In this document: one piece after another, positions 34,899-42,902 of the stretch
Numbering within the stretch: the first letter of the stretch is position 1
Layout: each line of letters begins with the position of its first letter
DNA from: CAISKJ01 sp046351555
Lineage (GTDB): Bacteria > Myxococcota_A > Polyangia > Polyangiales > Ga0077539
DNA: 64,000 nucleotides
Assembly: GCA_046351555.1 (NCBI GenBank)
Contig: JAXLYI010000007.1
Location: forward strand, 62,001 to 126,000
Direction: 5' to 3'
Position numbers and translations under genes: made by a program
Notes under the pieces: model-generated
The model's input: the letters and a program-made list of their open reading frames with translations, nothing else
What the model was told of the DNA's origin: nothing
The model's database searches: none

Positions 34899-36149
34899 GT
34901 GCAGCCCTCCCTCCGCCCCGGCGCGCTCGCCGAGCCCCTCGCGCACCTCCGCCTCGCCGCGCGCCCCGCGCCCGCCGCGCGAACCGAGCGCGCGCCCGTC
35001 CACGTGGTGTACAGCGGCGCCCACCTCTTCCGCCACGACACCGCGCGCAAGCTCGGCGCGCTCGCGCTCCGCTCGCTCGACGCGCACGCGCCCGACGCCG
35101 ACTCGTTCGCCCGCGCGCTCGGGCTCGCCGAGGGGGCGCACCGCGGCGAGCTCTACGCCCGCGTGCGCGAGAAGCTCGCCCGCGCGCCCGTCGAGGACTA
35201 CCGCGTCGACTTCGAAGACGGCTACGGCCAGCGCGCGCCCGAGGAGGAAGACGCGCACTGCGCCGCCGTCGCCGAGGCCCTCGCCCGCGGGATGCGCGAA
35301 GGGACGCTCCCGCCCGCCGTCGGGATCCGCGTCCGCGCCTTCGCCCCCGAGACGCTCGCCCGCGCGCTGCGCACGCTCGACCTGACGCTCTCGGCGCTGC
35401 TCGCGGCCACGGAGGGCGCGCTGCCCGCGGGCTTCACGGTGACGCTCCCGAAGGTGACGCTGCCCGAAGAGGTGGCGCTCTTGAGCGAGGCGCTCGACGC
35501 GCTCGGAGCCCGCACCGCCGACGTCGAGGTGATGGTGGAGTCGCCGGTCGCGCTCCAGCCCGGCGCCCTCCCGAAGCTGGTGGCGGCCGCGAAGGGGCGG
35601 TGCGCGGCGGTTCATTTCGGGGCCTACGACTACCTCGCGGCCTGCGGGGTGGCGGGCGACGGCGCGCTCGACCACCCCCTCTGCGATCACGCGCGCGCTT
35701 CCATGCTCGTCGCGCTCGCGGGCACGGGCGTCCGCCTCGCCGACGGCGCCACCGCGCTCCTCCCGACGTCCACCGACCGCGCCGAGGTGCACCGCGCGTG
35801 GGCCCTGCACGCATCGAACGTCTCCCGCGCGCTGGCTCAGGGCTACGCGCAGGGCTGGGACCTTCACCCCGCGCAGATCCCGGCCCGCCTCGGCGCGCTC
35901 TACGACCACTTCCTGCGCCACGCCGAGGGCGCGGGGAAGCGGCTGCGGACATTCGTCGAGCGGGCCGCGCGCGCCACGCGCGACGGGTCGGTGTTCGACG
36001 ACGCGGCCACGGGGCAGGGGCTGGTGAACTTCTTCCTCCGCGCGGTGGATGTGGGCGCGCTCAGCGAGGCCGAGGCCGCAGCCCACACGGGGGCGTCGGT
36101 CGAGCGGTTGCGCACGCGCTCGTTCGCCGCGCTGGTGGGGTCGCCGTGA
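34899..36149 (+). CDS. HpcH/HpaI aldolase-like lyase (DUF6986 type)
   Basis: 416 residues with the TIM-barrel pattern of the citrate-lyase beta/HpcH family: HVVYSGAHLFRHDTARKLG, EDYRVDFEDGYG (metal-binding acidic pair), FTVTLPKVTLPEEV, EVMVESPVAL, HFGAYDYLA and GWDLHPAQIPARL. Proteins like this are sometimes labelled phosphoenolpyruvate kinase, without clear evidence. Carbon-carbon lyase chemistry on a 2-oxo acid or CoA ester is likely. The GTG of the next gene overlaps its stop (GTGA), so the two are made together. Confidence 0.8.
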   Translation: MQPSLRPGALAEPLAHLRLAARPAPAARTERAPVHVVYSGAHLFRHDTARKLGALALRSLDAHAPDADSFARALGLAEGAHRGELYARVREKLARAPVEDYRVDFEDGYGQRAPEEEDAHCAAVAEALARGMREGTLPPAVGIRVRAFAPETLARALRTLDLTLSALLAATEGALPAGFTVTLPKVTLPEEVALLSEALDALGARTADVEVMVESPVALQPGALPKLVAAAKGRCAAVHFGAYDYLAACGVAGDGALDHPLCDHARASMLVALAGTGVRLADGATALLPTSTDRAEVHRAWALHASNVSRALAQGYAQGWDLHPAQIPARLGALYDHFLRHAEGAGKRLRTFVERAARATRDGSVFDDAATGQGLVNFFLRAVDVGALSEAEAAAHTGASVERLRTRSFAALVGSP

Positions 36150-37594
36150 GCGGGCGGATCGTTCGAAGCGCGGCCCGCGTGTGGGCGCACCGCGCGTCGC
36201 TCACCGTGCTCGGGGCGCGCGGCAAGGCGCTGCGCTTCGACGGCGCGTCGGCGGACCTGGCGCAGGCCGTCCTCGAGCACCTGACGCTGCCGCGCACGCG
36301 CGCCGAGCTCCTCGCGCACCTCGCGGGGCTCACGGGCGCGCCGCTCGACGACACGTCGGTGGTCGACCAGCTCCTCGCCGCGCTCGCCGACGCGGGCGCG
36401 GTGACTCCCCACAACCCCGCGCCGAAGCCGTCGCCCTCGGGCCGGCGCGTGGTGCTCGGGGTGACGGGCGCGGTCGCGGCGGCGCACAGCCCGCTGCTGG
36501 TGTCGCTGTGCCAGCGCGAGGGCTTGGACGTGCGCGTCGCCGTCACGCGCAACGCGCTTCGGTTCGTGTCGGCGCGCGCGCTGGAGGCGCTCACGCACCA
36601 GCCGGTGTTCGCCTCGCACTGGGGCCGCCACGTGGGGGTGACGGTGCCCCACCTCGAGCTCGCGCGCGGCGCCGACCTGGTGATGGTGGCGCCGTGCTCG
36701 GCCACGACGCTCTCGCGCATCGCGCGCGGCGACTGCTCCGACGTGGTGAGCGCCGCGGCCCTCTCCACCCGCGCCCCCGTGCTCCTCGCCCCCTCGATGA
36801 ATGAGGCCATGTACGCCGCCGAGCCCGTCCAGCGGAACCTCCGTCAGCTCCGCGAGGACGGCTTCCACCTCGCGCTCCCGGTGGCGGGCGTCGAGGTGGC
36901 GGAGGCCCCGCGCGACCGCGGCCCGATGCTCGGCCCCGCGCCCGCCGCGGAGGACCTCGTCGCCGTCGCCCGCGCGATCCTCGCGTCGCACGCTCCCGTG
37001 CTCCCGCGCGACGGCGCGGCGTGGGAGGCGGTGTGGCGGGCGACCCCCGCGCGCGAGCTCCCGTGGTCGGTCGACGCGCCCGAGCCCGACCTCGCGGCGG
37101 CCCTCGCGGCGCTCGTTCGAAGCGGCGACGCGTGCCTCGACCTCGGCACCGGCGCGGGCACGGTGGCGCGCGCGCTCGCGGGCATGGGGGCGCGCGTCAC
37201 CGCGACGGATGTGTCCCCCGCGGCCCTCGCGGCGGCGCGGGCGGCGGGCGGCGAGGGCGTCGACTGGCGTGTGGACGACGTCGCGGCGAGCGCGCTCGAA
37301 GGGCCCTTCGCGCTGGTGGCCGACCGCGCGCTGCTCCACGTGCTCCCGCCCGCGCTGCGGTCGCGGTGGGTGGAGCTCGTTCGGCGCGTGGCGGCGCCGG
37401 GGGCCGCGGTGGTGGTGCTCTGCCACGACGCGCGCGAGTCGGCGGCCGCGGCGACGCACGGATTCACCGAGCCCGAGCTCCGCGCGCTGCTCGCGGAGGC
37501 GTGCGGCGAGGTGCGGGTCGCGCCGTCGGAGATGCGCGGCCCCGGCGGGATCAGGCGTCGCGCGTGGCTCGCGATCGGCCGCGCGAAGGGGTGA
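36146..37594 (+). CDS. Flavoprotein (HFCD/EpiD-like) fused to methyltransferase, with winged-helix N-terminus
   Basis: 482 residues in three parts. Residues 1-90 resemble a small winged-helix/PqqD-like module (GKALRFDGASADLAQAVLEH, then LPRTRAELLAHLAGLTG). Residues 100-285 are a flavin-dependent decarboxylase fold of the Dfp/EpiD kind: VVLGVTGAVAAAHSPLLVSL, PHLELARGADLVMVAPCSAT, ARGDCSDVVSAA and LLAPSMNEAMYA (PxMNxxM). Residues 320-482 are a Rossmann methyltransferase (ACLDLGTGAGTVARALAG). The combination suggests modification of a peptide or cofactor-like thiol. The last 40 bp, including the stop, recur at 38480-38519. Confidence 0.85.
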   Translation: MSGRIVRSAARVWAHRASLTVLGARGKALRFDGASADLAQAVLEHLTLPRTRAELLAHLAGLTGAPLDDTSVVDQLLAALADAGAVTPHNPAPKPSPSGRRVVLGVTGAVAAAHSPLLVSLCQREGLDVRVAVTRNALRFVSARALEALTHQPVFASHWGRHVGVTVPHLELARGADLVMVAPCSATTLSRIARGDCSDVVSAAALSTRAPVLLAPSMNEAMYAAEPVQRNLRQLREDGFHLALPVAGVEVAEAPRDRGPMLGPAPAAEDLVAVARAILASHAPVLPRDGAAWEAVWRATPARELPWSVDAPEPDLAAALAALVRSGDACLDLGTGAGTVARALAGMGARVTATDVSPAALAAARAAGGEGVDWRVDDVAASALEGPFALVADRALLHVLPPALRSRWVELVRRVAAPGAAVVVLCHDARESAAAATHGFTEPELRALLAEACGEVRVAPSEMRGPGGIRRRAWLAIGRAKG

Positions 37595-37598
37595 CGCG
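37559..37598 (+). repeat. 40-bp direct repeat, copy 1 (3' end of the fusion gene)
   Basis: Identical over 40 bp to 38480-38519. This copy encodes the last 11 codons and stop of the flavoprotein-methyltransferase gene plus 4 bp. The two copies are 921 bp apart and enclose only the Uma2 gene. Confidence 0.95.
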
Positions 37599-37617
37599 CC
37601 GTCGCGCGGCGGAGGGA

Positions 37618-38445
37618 TCAGCGAGCTTCGGGGGTGTGGAGCCAGGCGGCGAGCGCGTCGGGGGTGAGGTCGAGGACGAGGTCGCCGATGCGCTCGGAGC
37701 CGTCGGTCCGCAGGCGCTCACGGAGCGTCGCGCGCTCGGCTTCGGTGAGGGGGCGGGCGAGGCGGCGCGCGAACAGGTGCTCCAACGCGCCGGCCCCCAT
37801 TTCGATGCCCTTCTCGATGCCCCTTTCGATGCCCTCTTCGATGCCTTCGGAGCGGACGGCGTCGAGGCTGGGGTAGCCCTTCCGCTGGAGGAGGTTGGCG
37901 AGGGCGACCTCGTGGGCCGCGTCGCGGTCGTAGAGGGCGACCACGGGGACGGGGTTCTGGAGCACGCCGGGCGCGGTGAGGGACTCCCCGGGGAGGACGT
38001 TGCGCATCGCCTTCCCGCGCTCGTGCACCTCGACGCGCCGCGGCCCAACGAGGCGCACCACCCACACGTAGAGGACCCCGTGGGCGAGGAGGTCTTCGAC
38101 GCGCTCCTGGAGGTCTTCCTCGTCCTGGCCGCTCCCCGCGTACTCCACCGCGAGCGGGAGCGCCCCCTGCACCCACCCGCGCTTCTCGGGGAAGGCCCCG
38201 ACGGCGATGTCGGGCGCCCGCATCGTGTACTCCCCGAGTTGCATCCCGAGGTCGACCCCCGCGTTGGCCGCCATCGGGTCGGTGTCGAGCACGAAGCCGC
38301 CGCGCAGGTTGGGGCCGCCGCCGTCTCCGCCCGTGGGCGCGCAGTAGACCGGGTGCCCGTTGGAGAGCTCGTAGTCGCCGCCGACCTGTAGCTGTGCCGG
38401 GTAGAAGGGCCCCTGGGTCGTCGTGTGCGGACGTCGGGAGGACAT
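37618..38445 (-). CDS. Uma2-family (DUF820) PD-(D/E)XK endonuclease
   Basis: 275 residues. The N-terminal 165 residues fit the Uma2/DUF820 nuclease fold: YELSNGHPVYCAPTGGDGGG, MRAPDIAVGAFPEKRG and LPLAVEYAGSGQDEEDL, with the D...E-x-x-S/G core, then YVWVVRL. A charged helical repeat (EGIEEGIERGIEKGIEMG) joins a C-terminal helical domain, as in many members of this family. Function in the cell is not known; these genes are often multi-copy and mobile. It lies alone between identical 40-bp direct repeats, 34 bp from one and 19 bp from the other. Confidence 0.85.
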   Translation of the reverse strand: MSSRRPHTTTQGPFYPAQLQVGGDYELSNGHPVYCAPTGGDGGGPNLRGGFVLDTDPMAANAGVDLGMQLGEYTMRAPDIAVGAFPEKRGWVQGALPLAVEYAGSGQDEEDLQERVEDLLAHGVLYVWVVRLVGPRRVEVHERGKAMRNVLPGESLTAPGVLQNPVPVVALYDRDAAHEVALANLLQRKGYPSLDAVRSEGIEEGIERGIEKGIEMGAGALEHLFARRLARPLTEAERATLRERLRTDGSERIGDLVLDLTPDALAAWLHTPEAR

Positions 38446-38479
38446 GCCGAGAAGTTACCATGGGGCACGCCGCGGCCGC

Positions 38480-38519
38480 CGCGCGTGGCTCGCGATCGGC
38501 CGCGCGAAGGGGTGACGCG
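38480..38519 (+). repeat. 40-bp direct repeat, copy 2
   Basis: Second copy of 37559-37598, upstream of the Uma2 start, outside any gene. Confidence 0.95.
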
Positions 38520-38587
38520 ACCGGCGCCCGCGCCCCATCCGATCGCCCCGCGCCGACGTTGCTCCACACCGAGGCTGCTTCGAAGAG

Positions 38588-38606
38588 CACGAATTTAAAA
38601 TTCGTG
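38588..38606. promoter_or_regulatory. AT-rich 19-bp palindrome, probable operator
   Basis: CACGAATTTAAAATTCGTG is a perfect inverted repeat (9-bp arms, central A). In this GC-rich sequence such an AT-rich palindrome stands out. It lies 57 bp before the EF-hand lipoprotein start, where a repressor or metal-responsive regulator would bind. Confidence 0.65.
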
Positions 38607-38663
38607 TTACGAGGCGTTGGTCTCGGCCCCCGCCCGTCGGGTGCCGCGATGAAAGGCACCGTC

Positions 38664-39524
38664 ATGCACCCCTTCCCCCTGCGCGGCGTCGCCCTGGCGT
38701 CGCTCCTCCTCGCGGCCTGCGGCGACGACAGCCTCGGCACCTCGCCCGGCACCGTCACCGCCTCCATCTGGGGCGAGGACTACATCGAAGACCGCATCCC
38801 CGCCGTCACCGCGGCCGCGGCCGGCTTCGAAAACGGCTGGGAGCTGCGCTACACGAAGTTCCTGGTGAACGTCGGCGCGCTCACCATCGCGTCGTCCGCG
38901 GGGAGCGAGTCGGGCTCGCTCGCGCCCTATCGCGTCTACGACCTCCACACGCTCACCGGCCCGCTGGAGATCGGGCGGATGCCCTCGCTCCCCGCGCGCC
39001 GCTACGACCGCGTGTCGTACCGTATCGCGCCCGTCGACGCGCAGGCGACGATGGGCAACGCCACCGCCGCCGACGTCATGCTCATGCGCACGGGCAACTA
39101 CGCGGTGTACGTCGAGGGCGCGGCGACGCGCATGGGCACCACGGTGCGCTTCCGGTGGGGCTTCGGCGGCGCGGTGACCTTCTCCAACTGCCACTCGAGC
39201 GAGACGGAGGTCGGCCTCGCGGTGCCCTCCGGCGGGACGGCGTCCGCGCAGGTCACCGTGCACGGCGACCACCTCTTCTACGACGACCTCCAATCACCGA
39301 CGGCGAAGCTCCGCTTCGACCTCATCGCCGGTGCCGACGCCAACCGCGACGGCGAGGTCACGCTGGAGGAGCTCGCCGCGATCGACCTCACGGCCGCGCC
39401 GCAGGGGCAGTACGGGACGGGCTCGCGCGCCGACGTGCGGACGCTGCGGGACTTCGTCACCGCGCTCGTCGCGACCATCGGCCACTTCAACGGCGAGGGC
39501 CACTGCGAGGAGCGCCGGCAGTAG
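38664..39524 (+). CDS. Lipoprotein with EF-hand-like motif
   Basis: 286 residues. Signal RGVALASLLLAACGDD is a lipobox (Cys after LLAA). The mature domain begins TASIWGEDYIEDRIP and includes WELRYTKFLVNVGALTIAS, a segment reminiscent of MbnP-like beta proteins. Near the C-terminus DANRDGEVTLEELAAID is a good calcium-binding EF-hand loop. ATG 38664 is chosen because GAAAGG lies 7 nt before it; ATG 38649 is possible. The palindrome at 38588 probably controls it. Exact function unknown. Confidence 0.78.
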   Translation: MHPFPLRGVALASLLLAACGDDSLGTSPGTVTASIWGEDYIEDRIPAVTAAAAGFENGWELRYTKFLVNVGALTIASSAGSESGSLAPYRVYDLHTLTGPLEIGRMPSLPARRYDRVSYRIAPVDAQATMGNATAADVMLMRTGNYAVYVEGAATRMGTTVRFRWGFGGAVTFSNCHSSETEVGLAVPSGGTASAQVTVHGDHLFYDDLQSPTAKLRFDLIAGADANRDGEVTLEELAAIDLTAAPQGQYGTGSRADVRTLRDFVTALVATIGHFNGEGHCEERRQ

Positions 39525-40004
39525 TCTCTCCCACCGAGAGAGGGATTGATCGCGCGGGAAGTAGAGCCCGTGCGCTGTCATAGGCAAGTAGGAATCGGCA
39601 GAGCCTCGAAAAATCGTTGAGTCCTTCCCTCCCCTTCGCGCAGAAGGTCCCGTTCGCGCTCGGCGACGTCGACCGGGCGCGTTGTCCTTCTGTGCGTGGA
39701 TCGGGAGCGAGTCCTTCGGATCGGAGGCGTTGGGACGGGTTGCTCGAGCTGTCGCATGGGGCGTCCGCAGCGCGCGGCGCGAGATCGGCTTCGTCGAGCA
39801 TTGGGGCCGTTGCAACGTTCTCAGGGTGCATCGAGACTTACGCGGGAGCTCGCTCAAGCGGCTCAAGCGCACGATGCGGATGTCACCCGTCGAACCTCGG
39901 GGCTCACTCGGCAGCGGGCTGCGAGTGGGCTAGCTCTGCCCTCCTTCCCCGCGGCGTTCGGTGCGCCCCTGGGGCTCACCACGCCGGTGAAGGCGCCGCG
40001 CACG
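39525..40004. other. 480-bp gap with no recognisable gene
   Basis: Base composition is visibly less GC-rich than the genes around it. Reading frames of 80-105 codons exist on the plus strand but show no start signal, no domain and no bias, and I do not accept them. It may hold the non-coding end of the IS110 element plus debris of an older insertion. Confidence 0.5.
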
Positions 40005-40018
40005 TCACCGTGACGTGC
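40000..40018. other. Hairpin at the distal end of the IS110 remnant
   Basis: GCACGTCA and TGACGTGC form an 8-bp stem around CCG, overlapping the stop codon of the transposase-derived frame. It could be a terminator or part of the element end. Confidence 0.35.
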
Positions 40019-41841
40019 TGCGCAGCGCGTTGAGTCGTTCCAGCGTCGACGACAGGGCCCTCGGCGGAGCGCCCTGCGAGCGCGCGGCCGTGGTGTGGCT
40101 CGCACTCCCGCGCGCGCCATCCGAGCGGCTCTGGATGGCGTCGTCAGGTGCGCCTGCGTGCGCCCCAGCGCTCGCCGAAGCAGCGCCCGGGGCGGCGCCA
40201 TCGAACGCGCCCGCACGCGGCCCGCGTTCCGGTGCCGCGCCGTCGTGGCCCTCGCGCGATCCCCGTCGCTTCGTCGCCCCGGGCCTCGCGTCTCGCGTCG
40301 CGCGCGTCGCCTTCGATGCGTCGTCGCGCGCGGGCCTCACCGCCGCGGCGTCGTCGCCCGTCGCGACCTTCGTCGTGGCCTTCGTCGCCGCCTTCGTCGC
40401 GGCCTTCGTCGTGGCCTTCGTCGCGTTGGTCGCCGTCGCCTCCGACGCGGCCGCCGCGCCCGACGCGTCATCGCGCGCGGGCGCCGTCGTCGTCGCATCG
40501 TCGTGCGTCGGCGGGCACGGCGCCTCCGCCTCGCCCGCGTCGGACTCGGTGATGAGCGTGGCCTGCGCCGGGGGCGTGAGCGTGAGTCGACGCAGATCGA
40601 AGAGCTTGCCCGCCTCGTAGTCCTGCCCACGGCGCAGGTGCCAGAGGGCGTTGACGGCCTTGCGCATCAGCGCCACCAGCGCGGAGACCTTGCCCCCTTG
40701 CGCGGCCAGGCTCTGGCGGCGCTCGACCCAGGCGCAGGCCGCGCGGTCGCGGGCCTTCCACCGCAGCACGAACATGTACAGGTACTTGCGCGCGCACGCG
40801 GGCCGCGGTGGGTGATGAAGGCCCCGCCGCGCGGCCGTGCCGCTGCTCTGCTCCTTGAGGTTGAGCCCGCACGCCTTCTCGTAGGCGCCCGCGTGGTGGA
40901 AGTCGAGCGGGTCGCCGACGCAGCCGAGGAGCACCCCGGTCGTCACCAGCCCCACCCACCGCGCCATCGCGCCGAGCTCGGGGCGCGACTCCAGCAGCGC
41001 GCGGAGCTCGCGGTCGACCTCCCGGACCTCCTCGCGGTGCCGGAGCATATCTCGGACACGACCCGCTGCACCTGCGCCCTCTCCAGCCAGGTCGGCGCGA
41101 CGCCCATCGTGTCGCGCGCGCAGGCGACGATCGCCTCGATCGACGCGGCGCCGAGCGCGCGCCGGAGTACTTGCTCAGCAGCTCACCCGCCTCCGCGACC
41201 GCGCGGCGATCTCGCGCGGGTCCGGCATCTCCAGCAGGAGCCTCCAGAGCGAGGTGGTCTCGTAGATGTTGACCACGGAGAAAGCTCGGGCCAGTGCCTG
41301 GCCAGCAGCGCCTCCGGGCGGTTGTAGCCCTGCATGAGGCCCGTGGTGGACCTCGCGGGTCTCGATCAGGGCGCGCACGTCTCGGCGGAACAGGTCGACC
41401 GGCTTCCAGAGGGGCCGTCCCCTGGCTCCTGAGCCTCGCGAGCGTGACGGCGTCCTTGGGGTCGTGCTTGCTCGGGACGTTGTCGTAGAGCTCCCTGGCG
41501 TCGTGGACGTGCTTGGCGGGGACCATGAAGATGGCGGCGCCTGCGCCGTGAAGCATCTCGCGGATGGCGTCTCCGTAGGTGCCGGTGGGCTCCATGGCGA
41601 TCTGGACTTCGCGTCCCGCCTTGCGGAGCGCGTCGATGAGCAGGAGGAAGAGGCGGGTCTGGTTGAGCTGATTGAACCTGACGATCTGAACGACCTGGCC
41701 GGTGTCGAGCGCGAAGGCTGCGGCGAGATCGAACTTGGCGACGTCGAGGCCGACGATCACCGTGGCGGTCTTGAGGAGCGCGACGAGGGCGGCCGACACG
41801 ACCCCCTCGACATTCACCGAGCGATAGATACCCTTGGACAT
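40005..41841 (-). pseudogene. IS110-family transposase, broken by several frameshifts
   Basis: The N-terminal DEDD-type nuclease half is readable from ATG 41841: VIVGLDVAKFDLAAAF, EVQIAMEPTGTYGDAIREML, VPAKHVHDARELYDN, SKHDPKDAVTLARLRSQGT. The frame then slips near 41410, 41340, 41180 and 41050, with pieces such as ALIETREVHHG and LWRLLLEMPDPREIA appearing in other frames. The C-terminal IS116/IS110 domain resumes at about 41050 (MARWVGLVTTGVLLGCVGDP, FHHAGAYEKACGLNLKEQS). It ends in an unusual Ala/Thr/Lys repeat tail (TNATKATTKAATKAATKATT). Not functional as it stands. Confidence 0.85.
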
Positions 41842-41888
41842 GGGGACGACCTCCTACCTCGGGCCACCGGCCCATCGAGGCGTCCCCA
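41841..41888 (-). ncRNA. Nested hairpin in the IS110 5' leader (bridge-RNA candidate)
   Basis: Three nested complementary pairs lie around and upstream of the transposase start: TGGGGACG 41841-41848 with CGTCCCCA 41881-41888, CCTCG 41857-41861 with CGAGG 41876-41880, and GGGCC 41861-41865 with GGCCC 41869-41873. IS110 elements are known to encode a structured bridge RNA in their non-coding ends. That this is one is inference; the region also holds the ribosome-binding site AGGAGG. Confidence 0.4.
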
Positions 41889-41956
41889 CCTTCCCACGGC
41901 CGACTCACGCGCCGCGGTTTGCCGAGCGCTCGTTGGAGGCGCCGGGTCGCCGCACG

Positions 41957-42763
41957 TCAGAAGGCCACGCCCACCAGGAGCTGCCCCTGCGCGCCGAGCA
42001 GCACGCCCTCCGCGCGGCGGAACTTGATGGTCGCCACGCCGCCGCTCGCGGTGAGCGAGAAGCGGTTGATCGACCACGTCACCACCGGACCCGCGGTGAC
42101 GTCGAAGTCGGGCTCGTCGGTGGGCTCGTCGTCGTCGCGCTCGAGGTCGACGCGACCGCGCGCGTCGAGGCCCAGGTGCAGGCTCGGCAGCACGCGCACG
42201 AGGCCCGCCAGGCGGAACTCCCCGTAGTGCTCGCCACCCTCCAGCCCGTAGCCGTAGCCCACGTTGGTGAGGAGCCCGACGCGCCCGAACTGCCGCCCGA
42301 GCGCCACCGTCGCCGTCAGCGCCGGCACCGTGTTGAAGCCCTGTGACTGGAAGCCGCCGTAGATCGTCAGGTCGAGCCCGTGGTCGCGCTGGCGGAGCGC
42401 CTGCACCGCGAGCGACACGCCCGGGCGCGCCTGCCCGTTGGGCCCGACGTAGCCCGCGCCCGCCCGCACCGACAGCGGCCCGAAGAGCGTGGCCTGCACC
42501 GCGCTGTCGAACATGAAGCCGCCGCGCGCCGCGTCGTAGCCGCCCGTCATCCAGAGGTAGGCGCGCTGCGCGTCGGTGCGCGCGGGGACGCCGAGCGGGA
42601 GGAAGGCGCCGCTCTCGGCCGTGCGCGCGCCGCTCGCGACGGGCTGGCGGGCGTTGTCGCCCTCCTCGGGCGGGTCGGCCCGCGCCGCGAGGGGCGCGAG
42701 CGCGACGGCGAGCGAGAGGAGGAGGCCCGACGAGCACCGACGGAAGCTGCGCGGCATGCGCAT
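41957..42763 (-). CDS. Outer-membrane beta-barrel protein next to MbnP/MbnH
   Basis: 268 residues: signal peptide (GLLLSLAVALAPLAARA), a short polar segment, then amphipathic strands (GPLSVRAGAGYVGPNGQARP, LDLTIYGGFQSQGFN, GRVGLLTNVGYGYGLEGG, FSLTASGGVATIKF) and a terminal aromatic (LLVGVAF), as in barrel proteins. ATG 42763 is preceded by GAGGTAGG; ATG 42757 is possible. It faces away from the MbnP gene. A role in metal transport is suggested only by this position. Confidence 0.8.
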   Translation of the reverse strand: MRMPRSFRRCSSGLLLSLAVALAPLAARADPPEEGDNARQPVASGARTAESGAFLPLGVPARTDAQRAYLWMTGGYDAARGGFMFDSAVQATLFGPLSVRAGAGYVGPNGQARPGVSLAVQALRQRDHGLDLTIYGGFQSQGFNTVPALTATVALGRQFGRVGLLTNVGYGYGLEGGEHYGEFRLAGLVRVLPSLHLGLDARGRVDLERDDDEPTDEPDFDVTAGPVVTWSINRFSLTASGGVATIKFRRAEGVLLGAQGQLLVGVAF

Positions 42764-42800
42764 TTCCTACCTCAGGGCGCGCGCGGCGGGAAGGGCGCGT

Positions 42801-42847
42801 CGGCGCTCCGTTCAACGCCGCCGGCGGGCGGCGAGCGCGGCGGCGCC
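42801..42847. repeat. Imperfect 47-50-bp direct repeat, copy 1 (orphan gene-3'-end)
   Basis: Matches 45011-45060 except for one base and a 3-bp gap. On the minus strand it encodes AGAAALAARRRR and a stop, the sorting-tail end of the phosphoesterase gene at 45022, but no gene body leads into it. It is thus an orphan copy of a gene end, lying upstream of the MbnP gene. Confidence 0.8.
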
Positions 42848-42888
42848 TGCGACGATGTGACGCAATCCCGATCGCCGCGACCCGCTCC

Positions 42889-42894
42889 TAGGAT
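42889..42894 (+). promoter_or_regulatory. Probable -10 box of the MbnP gene
   Basis: TAGGAT lies 8 bp before the ATG at 42903, predicting a leaderless mbnP-mbnH message. Confidence 0.45.
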
Positions 42895-42902
42895 CCCGCG
42901 CC

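Noticed and set aside
37559..38519. Integron cassette explanation for the Uma2 gene
   Set aside because: The flanking repeats are plain 40-bp copies of a gene end, without the paired inverted sub-sites of attC and without an integron integrase.
39682..40013. Two overlapping plus-strand frames (83 and 105 codons) in the gap before the IS110 remnant
   Set aside because: No ribosome-binding site, domain or consistent codon use; treated as non-coding or debris.
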